Assembly (NCBI GenBank): GCA_951813605.1
Contig: OX638379.1
Coordinates: forward strand, 496,001-560,000
Length of the DNA: 64,000 bases
Source of the DNA: an uncultured Bryobacterales bacterium
GTDB taxonomy: Bacteria; Acidobacteriota; Terriglobia; Bryobacterales; UBA6623
Direction: 5' to 3'
The notes under the pieces are model-generated. The model worked only from the letters and a program-made list of their open reading frames with translations, did no database searches and was not told the DNA's origin. This document shows positions 18,498 through 27,904 of the stretch, piece after piece. Position 1 is the first letter of the stretch; each line of letters starts with the position of its first letter. The translations under genes were made by a program, and so were the position numbers.

Positions 18498-20453
18498 GTG
18501 TCGACGGACGCGTTGGCGCAAGTGCCGGGATTCCGGCATTCGGGCTTAGCGGTATCATCCAAGACTGTCGTGGAAAGGATCCTGCTAGCTGCTGCCACCC
18601 TTGCGAGCCTGGCCTATTTCCTGTATTCGGTGTGGCGACGACTCGCCCCGATGTCCGCCGCCCGTGAGCGGAACCTAGCCTTTGACAGACTCGGCAACCG
18701 AATTTGGACCGTATTCGCCGAAGTGTTCCTTCAGACCCGAGTCATCAGGGAACGGCCGGTCGCAGGCACGCTTCACGCCCTAGTAATGTGGGGGTTCTTC
18801 GCCTTCGCCTGGGTTAGCATTGAGCACTTTGCGCTTGGATTTTCAGGATTCGGCGGGAGGCCCGAGAGTCATTCCTGGTACGCTGCCTTTGCCGCCGCTT
18901 GGGCCGTCGCGGTACTCGCAGGCATCGTCGGCTTGAGCTTTCGCCGCTTCGTCCTTCGCCCGAAAGCGCTCGGCGAGCGGCCATCCGCTACGTCCGCCGC
19001 GGTCGCCTTGCTGATCGTCGCCCTCATGGCGACTTACCTAGCCGACTGGGGGAACGTCTACGGTTCCCACGTGACTTGGAAGGCGAACTGGTGGGCGCAC
19101 ACTGGTGCCTTGCTGGGGATGCTGTGGTTGATACCGAATTCCAAGCACCTGCACTTGGTTCTATCGCCCGTAGCGATCTTCTTCCGCGGAAACGTCACCA
19201 GCGGCATGCGCCCGCTCCGCGACGAGGATGACGACGACTTCGGCATGATCTGGTTCGCGGACCTCTCCCAGAAGGACATTCTCGACGTCAACTCGTGTGT
19301 CGAGTGCGGCCGCTGCACCGACAACTGCCCCGCTCACGCCATCGGTGGCTCGCTTGACCCGAAGAAGATTGTCTTGCAATTGCAGAAGGGCGTGCTCGCC
19401 GGCGGCGATGTCATTGCCGGAGCCGAAAATCTTGTCCAGCGCGGCGAGGCCTGGGTGAGTGAGCAGGATCTGTACCAGTGCCTCTCCTGCGGAGCGTGCG
19501 AGGAGGCATGCCCGGTCGGCATCGAGCATGTCGGGCTCAAGATCCTCGACCTGCGCCGCGGGTTGGTGAGCGAGGGACGCACTGGAAGCGAGAAGCTCGC
19601 GGCGATGTTCACGACCATGGAGCGCTCGCCGCACAATGCATGGGGCGTTTCGCAGGAGGTGCGCCGCAAGCTTCTAAAGACGCAACGCCTGCCGGTGCTC
19701 GAGCGCCAGACCGAGTGGCTCCTTTGGCTGGGCTGCGGATGCAATTACGATCCGCACGGGCAGGAGGTCGTGAGTGCGATGCAGAGGATTCTCGATGCTG
19801 CCGGGGTTTCGTGGGGCGTGCTGGCGTCGGAGACCTGCTGCGGCGAGCCGGCCCGACGGGCTGGGAACGAGTACTTATACCTCGAGCTTTCCGAGCGAGT
19901 CATCGGTTCGCTGCGTTCGAAGGGTGTCCGCAGGATCGTAACCTGCGACCCGCATTGCCTCCGCATGTTCGATGCAGACTATCGTCAGCAGGCGGAGTAC
20001 GCGGGGCTTGGCATCGAAGTCGTCCACCATTCCGAACTCCTCGCGCGTCTGATGCCTGCGCTCCCCGTTCAGGGCGAAGCGGGAAAGGTCACGCTCCACG
20101 ATCCTTGCTACTTGGCGCGCGGGCGCGGCGTTACCGAGGAACCTCGCGAAGTGCTGCGCGCCGTTGGCGCGGACCTCGTCGAGATGCGCCACCACGCAGC
20201 CCGCACGTTCTGCTGCGGAGCTGGCGGCGGACAGCTATATATCGCCGATGACAAGGTCGAACTGCCGGGCGGCCGGGTCAACTACAAGCGTTTCGAAGAG
20301 GCTGCGGCGACCGGCGCGGAAACCGTGGCGGTCGCCTGTCCTTACTGCCCCATCATGCTGCGTGATGCCGCCGGTCAGGCCGGCCGCGAGGACGTGCGGG
20401 TCGCCGACATCGCCGAGCTTGTGGCAGAGCGGCTCCCCGCCGCTACCGGTTGA
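18498..20453 (+). CDS. Membrane Fe-S oxidoreductase, ETF:menaquinone oxidoreductase (EtfD/EMO)-like
   Basis: The N-terminal 240 residues carry about six membrane segments of the NarI type with histidines (for example TLHALVMWGFFAF, SIEHFALGF, WWAHTGALLG), suggesting b-type heme. Two ferredoxin motifs follow at about 267-277 (CVECGRCTDNCPAH) and 328-338 (CLSCGACEEACPVG). Two cysteine-rich CCG domains complete the protein: GCGCNYDP/ETCCGEP and LHDPCYLARG/TFCCGAGGG. This order, heme-b membrane part then HdrD part, is that of the proteins that pass electrons from reduced electron-transfer flavoprotein to menaquinone in fatty acid breakdown. The acyl-CoA dehydrogenase at 56-58 kb fits; no etfAB lies nearby. 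The start is uncertain: GTG at 18498 or a later GTG close to 18570. It overlaps the convergent DUF1549 gene by eleven bases. Confidence 0.82.
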   Translation: MSTDALAQVPGFRHSGLAVSSKTVVERILLAAATLASLAYFLYSVWRRLAPMSAARERNLAFDRLGNRIWTVFAEVFLQTRVIRERPVAGTLHALVMWGFFAFAWVSIEHFALGFSGFGGRPESHSWYAAFAAAWAVAVLAGIVGLSFRRFVLRPKALGERPSATSAAVALLIVALMATYLADWGNVYGSHVTWKANWWAHTGALLGMLWLIPNSKHLHLVLSPVAIFFRGNVTSGMRPLRDEDDDDFGMIWFADLSQKDILDVNSCVECGRCTDNCPAHAIGGSLDPKKIVLQLQKGVLAGGDVIAGAENLVQRGEAWVSEQDLYQCLSCGACEEACPVGIEHVGLKILDLRRGLVSEGRTGSEKLAAMFTTMERSPHNAWGVSQEVRRKLLKTQRLPVLERQTEWLLWLGCGCNYDPHGQEVVSAMQRILDAAGVSWGVLASETCCGEPARRAGNEYLYLELSERVIGSLRSKGVRRIVTCDPHCLRMFDADYRQQAEYAGLGIEVVHHSELLARLMPALPVQGEAGKVTLHDPCYLARGRGVTEEPREVLRAVGADLVEMRHHAARTFCCGAGGGQLYIADDKVELPGGRVNYKRFEEAAATGAETVAVACPYCPIMLRDAAGQAGREDVRVADIAELVAERLPAATG

Positions 20454-22635
20454 ACAAGAACGAATTGGAGTTGATCAATGCCCAGAGCAGGTCCTGGGCC
20501 TTTGCCGCACGCCCCGGAGTGCTGCCTAGGTACGTGATCGCCTCGTCCATCTCCGATGGGGTCGGGAAGCGACTCAGGGATGACAAGTAGAGTTCCTCGA
20601 TCAGTTCGCGATCCGTTCGGCCAGCGAGAATCGCCTTCGCGATGCGTCCGTCCGGGTTGGCGACCGCGTCCGCGAGCGTCGGACCGTTCACGAGGCTCAT
20701 CGCCAGCGGCAGGCTCAGGTCGTTGCGCCGCTCGCACTCGCACGGGGACTCGCGCTCGGGCCGGCCGAACATGTTCAGGAATCCGCCCGCGTCGACATGG
20801 GGATCCGGCAATTGCTGCGCGTTGAAATCCTCGGGCACTTCAGGGAAGTCCGGACGGGAACCCGTCGCGATCGTCATCGCGTCCAGCAGGGACTCCGCAG
20901 GTAGGCGACGCGGCTGGAAGTGCGAGAAGTTGAGCTCGTCCGTCTCGTTCCACTCATTCGTTTCCATTGCCGCTTGGTACGTGCGCGACCTAACGATGGC
21001 CTCGATCAGGTGCTTGAGGTCGAATCCGCTGTCGATGAAGTCCTTCTCGAGAGCTTCCAGCAGAGGGGGGTTGATCGGCGGGTTCGATCCCCTGATGTCG
21101 TCGACCGGCTCAATGATCCCCCGCCCGAAGAAATAGCTCCATACGCGGTTGACGATGGCCTTGGCGAAATACGGGTTCTTTTTCGATGTCAGCCATTGGG
21201 CGAGCGCCTCTCGGCTGTCGCTGAATGCGCCGATCTCGGGCATGCCAGCTGACGCTAGCAGGTACTCGGGCTGCACGGGCTTGTTCGTCTTCGGGTGCAT
21301 GAAGTCCGTGTCCTCCCGCTTCAGGTAGACGATCTGCTCGTCGCTGTCGAAACCCGGCTTCATGCCAACTGCCGCGAAGAACGCGGCTAGCTGGAAGTAC
21401 TGGTTTTGCGTCCACCGCTCGAACGGGTGGTCGTGGCACTGAGCGCAGACCATGCGCACGCCAAGGAAGAGCTGGGTGGTCGTTTCCATCGCCAGCTTGG
21501 GGTCGTCGTTGACCCGGAAATAGTTGGCCGCCGGCGACTGGAACGTGCTGCCCACCGAGGTGAGCAGCTCGCGCACGAAGTCGTCGTAGGGCTGGTTGGA
21601 CGCGATCGCGTCACGGATCCACTGGCGGAAGGCCCACATGCCCTTTTCGCCCAGGTGCTTGCGATTCGACTGCAGCAGGTCGCCCCACTTGAGCGACCAG
21701 TGGTCGATATAGGGCCGACTGCCGACCAGCTCGCCGATCAGCCGGGCGCGCTTCGCGCGGGACGAATCGGAATCCTCGATGAATGCGCGTGCCTGCTGGG
21801 GAGTGGGGGGAATGCCGGTCAAGTCCAGATAGATCCGGCGGACGAACATTTCGTCGCTCGCCGCTTCGGACGGCTGGATCTTCAAGCGCTTCAGCTTGGC
21901 GTCGATATGCTCGTCGATGTAGTTGTTCTGCGGCAGCTGGTTCCAGACGAAGCCCGGGGCCGGATTCAGCACTGTCAGCGGAACCGTGGTGAATTTGCCC
22001 TCGTAGCGGACCATGAGGGCCGCTTCGCCTATACGCTCCCCGAGCACCACGCCGCCCTCTTCGATTTCTGCGGTGCTGGTCGAGTTGCTTTCTATGACGG
22101 CCATCTTGGATACGTCCCGGGTCGAGCCGTCTCCGTAGTGGGCGGTCACTTTGATGGACTGCCGTTCCCCGGGCTCCTTCAGGAGCATTTCTGTGGGCTC
22201 GACCTCCAGCTTGACCACGCCGTCTGCCTGCGGATCCCCAAACGGTGCCCCGCGCGAGATCCATTCCACGATGGTGTTGAATTGCTCGGAACCTTCCTCG
22301 AAGCGCTGGCCGCCTTCGTGTGGCACTCGCATCGTCGGCTTGGCAAGCAACAAGCTGGCCTCGGGCACGGCTCGGTTGAAGCGCCGCCCGGACACTTCGA
22401 ATAGCAAGGCTTGATAGTCGAATACCGGGTCGTATCCGCGCAGCGAGAGCTTGAAGCCGTTCTTGCCCTTGGCCGCGCCGTGACACGCTCCGGCCGTGCA
22501 GCCCGTGTTGTTCAGGATCGGCATCACGTCGCGCAGGAAGTTGGTGCGACTCTCCTCTGCGGTGGCGCCGTGCATTGGGGCGGCCGCGCTGGCGACGAGC
22601 GCAAGCACCGAGACCAAGATTGTGAACTTCTGCAT
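20443..22635 (-). CDS. PSCyt1/DUF1549/DUF1553 exported protein with heme motifs
   Basis: Large family of exported proteins typical of Planctomycetes and Acidobacteria; their reaction is not established. After a signal peptide (FTILVSVLALVASAAAP) comes a cytochrome-like region with NNTGCTAGACHGAAKGKNGF (CxxxxCH) and a covalent-heme style CAQCHDHPFERW at about 399. DUF1549 covers about 250-440 (YIDEHIDAKLKRLKI onward) and DUF1553 about 480-700 (VNRVWSYFFGRGI, RRLPAESLLDAMTIATG). A bacterial Ig-like section lies at about 140-230. It is third in a tight operon, 14 bases behind the PPC gene. An oxidative role outside the cytoplasm is an inference from the heme motifs. Confidence 0.88.
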   Translation of the reverse strand: MQKFTILVSVLALVASAAAPMHGATAEESRTNFLRDVMPILNNTGCTAGACHGAAKGKNGFKLSLRGYDPVFDYQALLFEVSGRRFNRAVPEASLLLAKPTMRVPHEGGQRFEEGSEQFNTIVEWISRGAPFGDPQADGVVKLEVEPTEMLLKEPGERQSIKVTAHYGDGSTRDVSKMAVIESNSTSTAEIEEGGVVLGERIGEAALMVRYEGKFTTVPLTVLNPAPGFVWNQLPQNNYIDEHIDAKLKRLKIQPSEAASDEMFVRRIYLDLTGIPPTPQQARAFIEDSDSSRAKRARLIGELVGSRPYIDHWSLKWGDLLQSNRKHLGEKGMWAFRQWIRDAIASNQPYDDFVRELLTSVGSTFQSPAANYFRVNDDPKLAMETTTQLFLGVRMVCAQCHDHPFERWTQNQYFQLAAFFAAVGMKPGFDSDEQIVYLKREDTDFMHPKTNKPVQPEYLLASAGMPEIGAFSDSREALAQWLTSKKNPYFAKAIVNRVWSYFFGRGIIEPVDDIRGSNPPINPPLLEALEKDFIDSGFDLKHLIEAIVRSRTYQAAMETNEWNETDELNFSHFQPRRLPAESLLDAMTIATGSRPDFPEVPEDFNAQQLPDPHVDAGGFLNMFGRPERESPCECERRNDLSLPLAMSLVNGPTLADAVANPDGRIAKAILAGRTDRELIEELYLSSLSRFPTPSEMDEAITYLGSTPGRAAKAQDLLWALINSNSFLFNR

Positions 22636-22649
22636 TTGGAACGACCTCG

Positions 22650-25061
22650 CTAGAGCGGCTGCTTAACCGCTATTGTATCCCCGTGCCCGATGACAAGCAC
22701 CGCTTCCACGGGAGGGATGTTGTATGGCACCGCTTCTTTGTCGCGCCCGGCAAGGACGGATTGCGGCGCGATCTCGACCAAGTATTCGCCGGGCTCGGCG
22801 CTAGATCCGGCGCGGCATCTCAAGGAGTAGCTGCCCGGACTGTCGCCGATGCTCTGGGATTCGCAGTCCACTCCCACCGGCAAGTTGATCGCTTCCACGA
22901 CCACCTCGGAATCGAATTCCGCCTCGCGAGAGAAGCTGCCGGCGATCTCGAATTCGCCCCCCGCGCTGACGGACACCGGCTCGCCCGGAGTGCCGAGCGT
23001 GTAGCCCTGGACGACGTCCACCGTGATGGCGGGCGAGTAGATCGTGTGCTCGACGCCCGCGTGTTGGACGCGGGCTTGGAACACCAAGTCGAAGCGCATT
23101 GCGGGCGTGCCCATCGTGGTGTTCATTTCGAGCGTCCCCTCGGTGTCGCCCGGCTTGATCTTCGCGTCCCCGAGAATTCTCAGGTTCGCCACGGCGGGCG
23201 CATTGATAAGATTCACCGCCGAAAGTGCTTCGACGCCTGGCTCGCGCGTTCGGTAGGCCCAGCGGATGTCGTGCTTGAGTCCCTGGATCAGTCGCAGCGA
23301 CCGCGGCGACAGCACGTGGATGCTAGCCGGGCCTTCCGCGGCAATCACAGCGACTACTTTTCCTGCCGTTCCCGGCAGGCGTACCGGCCGCTGCTTGGTG
23401 CCGGCCACCGGGGTCAGCAAGCTCGAGGTAACCACTGGCCGGCGGAAGACTTGGCCATCGGCAGTGCGACCCTCGCCGTACAGGCGCACGGTCACCGGGC
23501 CGGGCTTGGCGTCCGCCGTCGCTGTTAGCATCAGGCGTCCATTGAGGGAGGTTCTCTGGGTAGTCATTCCGCCGAACTCCGCGGGAATGTTGCCGCCCTC
23601 CGCGATCACTCCGCCAGGGAGTCCCTCGGCAACGATTCGCACAGCGCCGTCATAGCCCCGGCGATCCAAGGTCAGCGAAACGCTGGTGGTGCCTCCCCGG
23701 GGAATGTTCAATTCGGTCTCGTCGAGGCGCGCGATGAAATCGGCGGGCTGGCGTCGTGCAACCAGCCGGTAGGCGAAGCCCGGACCGCCGCGCCCAAGCA
23801 AGTCCTCGACGCTGAACTCCAGTTCTCGAACCCCTTCTGGCACTCGAAATCCCAGCGCCGGGTCTCCGAATGTCTCCGCGCGCGTCGAAATGTTGGACAG
23901 CAATTCTTCCGGGGGCTGGTCTCCCGCGGAGGCGAGCTTGTTGCCGTCCCGGTCCCGCATTACGAGCAGCGTGTAGAGCTGCGACGTGCCAAGGATGGCG
24001 GCTTGCGTCTCGACCATCCACTGCTCGCCCGCCCGAACCTTGAGGCGGTAGCGGTCGATCTCTCCCGGCTGGGCGATCCGGCCATTGACAACCGTTCTTT
24101 CGGTCAAATGCCTGCGCCTCTTGCCAGCAGGTTCCAGTGTTTCAGGATCCTCGCCTCGCAAAAACGGCATCGGCAGGCCGCTGTTGGGGCCGGGCAGCGC
24201 AACTCGGTCGCCCTCGACCGTCACCTTTCTCGCTGCCTCTAGGCTCCCGCCGGACAGTTCGACCTCAACTGGAGCCCCCGCCTGCCAGCCGAGCGGATAG
24301 ATTGCTTCGGCGTATTGGAGCGGCCCGGCGAGAAGCCGGTAGAAGTTGCGCTTCTGGTTGCTGAACCGGGCATCGTGCACTTCCACGATGTAATCGCCGT
24401 CTGCAGGGGGCACGAAGCTCAGCCGCGCGTCGGCGCCAATCCCTGGGGAATCGTCGCTACGCTCGATGATGCGACCGTCGCGCGAGCGTATTGCTAGCAC
24501 TGGATCAACAGCGGAGCCGAGTCGTCTGGCCTCGACTTCGAACACAATCCGTTCGCCCGCGGTTAGGGAAACCCGGTAGAGGTCCCGATCTGCCTCGCCG
24601 AGGGTGCCGTTGACCACGGCCGGGGTCTCGATCGGCTGCGCTCGGTCCGCCGCGCCGTTGCTAGGACCGCGCGGGCGCTCCGACTCGGTCTCAGCGGTCT
24701 CCGGGAACGTCGAAACGCTGAACAGCCAGGTGTTCGTTAGGCCGTCCTTGGTTTCGATGGCCAGCGGGTACGCGCCCGGCGCGGCGCCCGGGTCTATCTC
24801 GAGTAGGTACTGGCGTCCCGACCCCTCGGAGCTGAGTTCGGCAAGCGAGCCCGGAATTCCGGAGCGCACCTCGATCTTGCCGTCGAGGCCGTTTCCGTCC
24901 AGAACGAGCCGCACGGCCGAGCCGCGCTGCCCTCCAGGCGGCGTGACGCTGGTCAGGGTAGGCCCCCCGGGCAGTTGCCGGGCCGCTAAAGCTGTCAGCG
25001 CACAGAGCGCGACGAGCCGCGCGCTGGCTAGAAGACTTGTTCGATTCCGGCTCGCATCCAT
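22650..25061 (-). CDS. Exported pre-peptidase-C-terminal (PPC) domain protein
   Basis: 803 residues with a signal peptide (about 8-30) and beta-rich tandem domains. A PPC-like domain at about 145-260 is recognisable from DRDLYRVSLTAGERIVFEVE and DYIVEVHDARF. A second PPC-type unit follows near 330-440 (EIDRYRLKVRAGEQWMVETQ). The rest looks like Ig-like sandwiches (GDTEGTLEMNTTMGTPAMRF). I see no catalytic motif. PPC proteins of this size are the usual partners of DUF1549/DUF1553 proteins in Planctomycetes-type operons. Four bases separate it from the upstream WD40 gene and 14 from the downstream DUF1549 gene, so one transcript is likely. Role unknown; probably adhesion or substrate binding outside the cell membrane. 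Confidence 0.82.
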   Translation of the reverse strand: MDASRNRTSLLASARLVALCALTALAARQLPGGPTLTSVTPPGGQRGSAVRLVLDGNGLDGKIEVRSGIPGSLAELSSEGSGRQYLLEIDPGAAPGAYPLAIETKDGLTNTWLFSVSTFPETAETESERPRGPSNGAADRAQPIETPAVVNGTLGEADRDLYRVSLTAGERIVFEVEARRLGSAVDPVLAIRSRDGRIIERSDDSPGIGADARLSFVPPADGDYIVEVHDARFSNQKRNFYRLLAGPLQYAEAIYPLGWQAGAPVEVELSGGSLEAARKVTVEGDRVALPGPNSGLPMPFLRGEDPETLEPAGKRRRHLTERTVVNGRIAQPGEIDRYRLKVRAGEQWMVETQAAILGTSQLYTLLVMRDRDGNKLASAGDQPPEELLSNISTRAETFGDPALGFRVPEGVRELEFSVEDLLGRGGPGFAYRLVARRQPADFIARLDETELNIPRGGTTSVSLTLDRRGYDGAVRIVAEGLPGGVIAEGGNIPAEFGGMTTQRTSLNGRLMLTATADAKPGPVTVRLYGEGRTADGQVFRRPVVTSSLLTPVAGTKQRPVRLPGTAGKVVAVIAAEGPASIHVLSPRSLRLIQGLKHDIRWAYRTREPGVEALSAVNLINAPAVANLRILGDAKIKPGDTEGTLEMNTTMGTPAMRFDLVFQARVQHAGVEHTIYSPAITVDVVQGYTLGTPGEPVSVSAGGEFEIAGSFSREAEFDSEVVVEAINLPVGVDCESQSIGDSPGSYSLRCRAGSSAEPGEYLVEIAPQSVLAGRDKEAVPYNIPPVEAVLVIGHGDTIAVKQPL

Positions 25062-25065
25062 CGGG

Positions 25066-26439
25066 TCACCCCGCTCTCTTGCTGTCGGCAGCGCTCTCCG
25101 CGGATTCGACCGGTACCGGCACGAACGCTTTCACTTCGTTGCCGGACTCGGCCTCGTAGACCCTGACAACCCCGTCGAACCCGCCCGTCGCCAACTGCCC
25201 GCCGTCTGGATGGAACGCGATGACGAAGATGCCGCCATCGTGCCCCTTGCAGGTTGCGACGCGATCTCCTGATTCGGTGTCGTAGACGTTGACTGTGGCC
25301 GACACCCCGCCGACCGCGACGCGCGAGCCGTCCGGGCTGAACGCCAGCGCGAATATCGTGCCGTCCTGCTCTTCGAACTTACGTATCAGGGTCGAGTCGT
25401 CGGCGATCTTGAGGGCCCGCGGCCGGTCCATGGTGTAGAGGTACGGGACGCGGTCCTCGCCCCCGACGATCACGTAGTCGCGCCTGGGGTGGCGCGCGAC
25501 CGCGTACAGCTTGTCCCTCAAAAAATTCACGTTCTCCAGGAACGCGCCCGTGCCCGCGTCGGCTAGCTTGGCCGCGCGGTCGCGGCTGACGGATACGATC
25601 CGCTTGCCGTCGATGCCGAACACCGCTTGCAGCACCCAGTCCTCGTGGTGGCCGGCCTTGAAGAGTTCCTCTCCGCTTGCAACTTCAACGACCCGAACGG
25701 ATTTGTCAGCTGCTCCGAATACCGCCCGGGTGCCGTCCGGGGACAGGTCGCCTGCGAACAACGTGTCGGACGTGGCTGTCACCGATCGCTCCTGCTTCCC
25801 GGAATCGAGATTCCAGACCTGGAGCTCGCCAAATCGCGCGGGAGTGCCTCCCACCGCGACCAGCCTCTTGCCGTCTGTCGAGAAATCGAGCGAGTGGATC
25901 TTGTCGGATCGCCCTAGCAGACGGGCTTCGATGCCCGATCCGTCGGATTTGTGCAGAAGGATCTCTTGGAATCCGCCCACCGCCAACAGGCTTCCGTCAG
26001 GCGAATAGGCCAAGCCGGTAATGGTGGGTGCTTGCCGGTACTGCGGAGGCTCGGAGGGTGCCTGGGGTGCCTTGGCTTCCGCCGGTGTGTCGTCTTCGGC
26101 CCCTTCGCGAATCCACCGTGTCAGAAGTTCGATGGCCTCCGCGGGCAGCGCGGCGCCGCCCATCGGCATGCGCGGCTCCATCTTTCCCGTGACGAGGCTT
26201 ACGAGCGGGCTGTTCTCGGGCGCCCCTTGGATCACCGAATTGCCGTGCTTCGCCCCGCCCCTCACGATGCCGGCATACTCCGTAATATCCAGGTTGCTCA
26301 TCTTGTTCGCCGGCTGGTGGCAGCCCGAGCAATGAACCTGCAGCACGGGCCGGACGTCCTCGAAGTAACTTACTGGCTCGGCGGCCGGCAAGAGGGCAGT
26401 CGCCGCGGCTAGTACCGCGATCAGGTGAAAATGTCGCAT
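25066..26439 (-). CDS. Exported c-type cytochrome domain plus WD40 beta-propeller
   Basis: First gene of the three-gene operon. After a signal peptide comes a PSCyt1-like cytochrome region (FEDVRPVLQVHCSGCHQPAN) with one CxxCH heme site at about 37-41. Residues about 130-430 are WD40/YVTN-like repeats, seen as GLAYSPDGSLLAVGG, SLDFSTDGKRLVAVGG, ALAFSPDGSRVAVGGV and IAFHPDGGQLATGGFDG, enough for a seven-bladed propeller. This cytochrome/propeller fusion is a known arrangement in Planctomycetes and Acidobacteria and is often encoded with DUF1549/DUF1553 genes. The function is not established. The gene has a clear ATG at 26439, with no strong ribosome site. Confidence 0.88.
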   Translation of the reverse strand: MRHFHLIAVLAAATALLPAAEPVSYFEDVRPVLQVHCSGCHQPANKMSNLDITEYAGIVRGGAKHGNSVIQGAPENSPLVSLVTGKMEPRMPMGGAALPAEAIELLTRWIREGAEDDTPAEAKAPQAPSEPPQYRQAPTITGLAYSPDGSLLAVGGFQEILLHKSDGSGIEARLLGRSDKIHSLDFSTDGKRLVAVGGTPARFGELQVWNLDSGKQERSVTATSDTLFAGDLSPDGTRAVFGAADKSVRVVEVASGEELFKAGHHEDWVLQAVFGIDGKRIVSVSRDRAAKLADAGTGAFLENVNFLRDKLYAVARHPRRDYVIVGGEDRVPYLYTMDRPRALKIADDSTLIRKFEEQDGTIFALAFSPDGSRVAVGGVSATVNVYDTESGDRVATCKGHDGGIFVIAFHPDGGQLATGGFDGVVRVYEAESGNEVKAFVPVPVESAESAADSKRAG

Positions 26440-27022
26440 CGGAGTTGTGTTCCAGCTCTATTGTAGGGACGACGGGCCCCCAGCTCAAGGCCAGGGCGAT
26501 CAATTCGCATTCGGGCGGCACTCCTAAGGCCCGCAAAATCCAACGAAGCGAGGACCCTGAAGTGCGGAACGGGACCTGAATCGTCTCGGTAGCTCTCAGC
26601 GTCAGTAACAAGAACACCAACGCGTATCGCGACGGCATCGCTGTCACTTACAACTTGAAGCTTGACGGGATTCTTGCGTTGAGCACCCGTGAGTGCGTTA
26701 CCGCAAAAGAGGTGGGGAGCGAGATCGGAGACGCGCTGGCCCGTCGGCCGGAGATCGAGCACGCGCAGTTGCTCGGCGCGCGCTGGACGATTTCGGCGGC
26801 AGCGGTTCCGCTTCCCCGAGGATTGCTCGAGGGGCCCGCGTCCCGTACCGCGTCCCACGGATCGTGGCAAATCCAGCCTTCCGCCGCGGCAGGAGGCTCG
26901 GTGGGCATACCCTGAGCCACAGACGAGGCTCGCGGACATCTGCGCCGTTCGTTGCGCTCGCAGTACACACAGTCTCCAGATGCTGCGTAGTATGCTAGTA
27001 TCTGCATGTCGTAGCGGCATGG
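26440..27022. other. Intergenic stretch, no gene recognised
   Basis: Upstream regions of the cytochrome operon (minus) and of the YtxH gene (plus) share this stretch, so promoters for both should be here, but I cannot point to convincing -35/-10 pairs. Open frames on either strand have no recognisable protein. Confidence 0.45.
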
Positions 27023-27313
27023 ATGTCTATGTCTGGTAACCGGTTTCCCTGCTTTTTGATCGGACTCGGCCTAGGATCCGCATTCGGGCTCCTTGTGGCT
27101 CCGAAGCGCGGGGACGAGACGCGTGCCGACTTGCGACGTGGCGCCCAGGAGGGACGCGACTTCGTCGTCCGCAATTCCGACGAGCTGCGCAAAGCTGCAA
27201 ACGAGGCACTCGACCTAGGCAAGGAGGCCGCAGAGGCGCAGCGCTCTCATTTGGAATCGGCCCTCGTGGCTGGCATGGAGGCGTACCGCAAGGCTGCTGG
27301 CGGCCACTGGTAA
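27023..27313 (+). CDS. YtxH-domain protein
   Basis: Small protein (96 residues) with one hydrophobic N-terminal segment, FLIGLGLGSAFGLLVAPKRG, followed by a helical, charged tail (AANEALDLGKEAAEAQRSHL). The GLGxGxxxGLLxAPxxG pattern is the YtxH signature. Such proteins are linked to the membrane and stress in Firmicutes but have no known biochemistry. It starts at ATG 27023, or at the second ATG 27029. The DUF948-like gene follows 45 bases later on the same strand. This pairing is common and suggests a joint role at the membrane. Confidence 0.85.
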   Translation: MSMSGNRFPCFLIGLGLGSAFGLLVAPKRGDETRADLRRGAQEGRDFVVRNSDELRKAANEALDLGKEAAEAQRSHLESALVAGMEAYRKAAGGHW

Positions 27314-27358
27314 GAGGCATCCAGCCACCAGCAGCATTTCGACGCTTCGAATCAACCA

Positions 27359-27865
27359 ATGAGCGAGAGTCAGTTGCTTTTGGTGGTTGCCGCCTCGGCG
27401 GTCGTAGTCGCCTTGTCCATGGCGGTGATCGCTTGGTGTGCCGTCTCCTCCAGGCGAAGCATCCGGAACTTGGAGGAGCGAGCGGAGGCTCTATTCGACA
27501 GATGGGAGCCGGTAGCGGAGGAAACCAGCCAAGCGGTCAGAGGTTTCGCAGAGCAATCCGGGGAATTACTTTTGCGGCTGAACAGCCTCAGCGCCATCTT
27601 GCACAATCAGGCGGGGCAGGCGGGAGAGGTTCTCGATGAGCTCGCATCGGCAGTGCAGCGCAACATCCTGGAACTCGATGTGGCCGTCCGCGACACGCTG
27701 GCCCGCTTCAACTCGGCGTCGGAGGGGCTAGAGCGAGCCTTGCGCTTTCCCGCGACAAGGGTTCGCGCCATTGTGGAAGGCATAAGCGCCGCACTGCGCC
27801 ACCTCGCACGGCGCAAGCAGCCCAGCCCCGAGCGAATCTCGACCGACGAGGAGATGTTCATCTAG
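27359..27865 (+). CDS. Membrane-anchored coiled-coil protein, DUF948-like
   Basis: One N-terminal membrane segment (LLLVVAASAVVVALSMAVIAW) and then long amphipathic helices with heptad spacing (for example LEERAEALFDRWEPVAEETS, ELLLRLNSLSAILHNQAG). The tail is basic, ending in KQPSPERISTDEEMFI. Architecture and placement after a YtxH gene agree with the DUF948 group. There is no catalytic motif and no known reaction. Immediately downstream at 27864-27884 the stretch AGCCCG/CGGGCT can form a short hairpin, without a T run. Confidence 0.75.
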   Translation: MSESQLLLVVAASAVVVALSMAVIAWCAVSSRRSIRNLEERAEALFDRWEPVAEETSQAVRGFAEQSGELLLRLNSLSAILHNQAGQAGEVLDELASAVQRNILELDVAVRDTLARFNSASEGLERALRFPATRVRAIVEGISAALRHLARRKQPSPERISTDEEMFI

Positions 27866-27904
27866 CCCGGCGGGCAAGCGGGCTGGCGACCGGAGGAAAA
27901 CGCC

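Noticed and set aside
21611-22486. Arg-rich minus-strand frame inside the DUF1549 gene
   Set aside because: Frame shadow of a recognisable protein with better composition and heme motifs.
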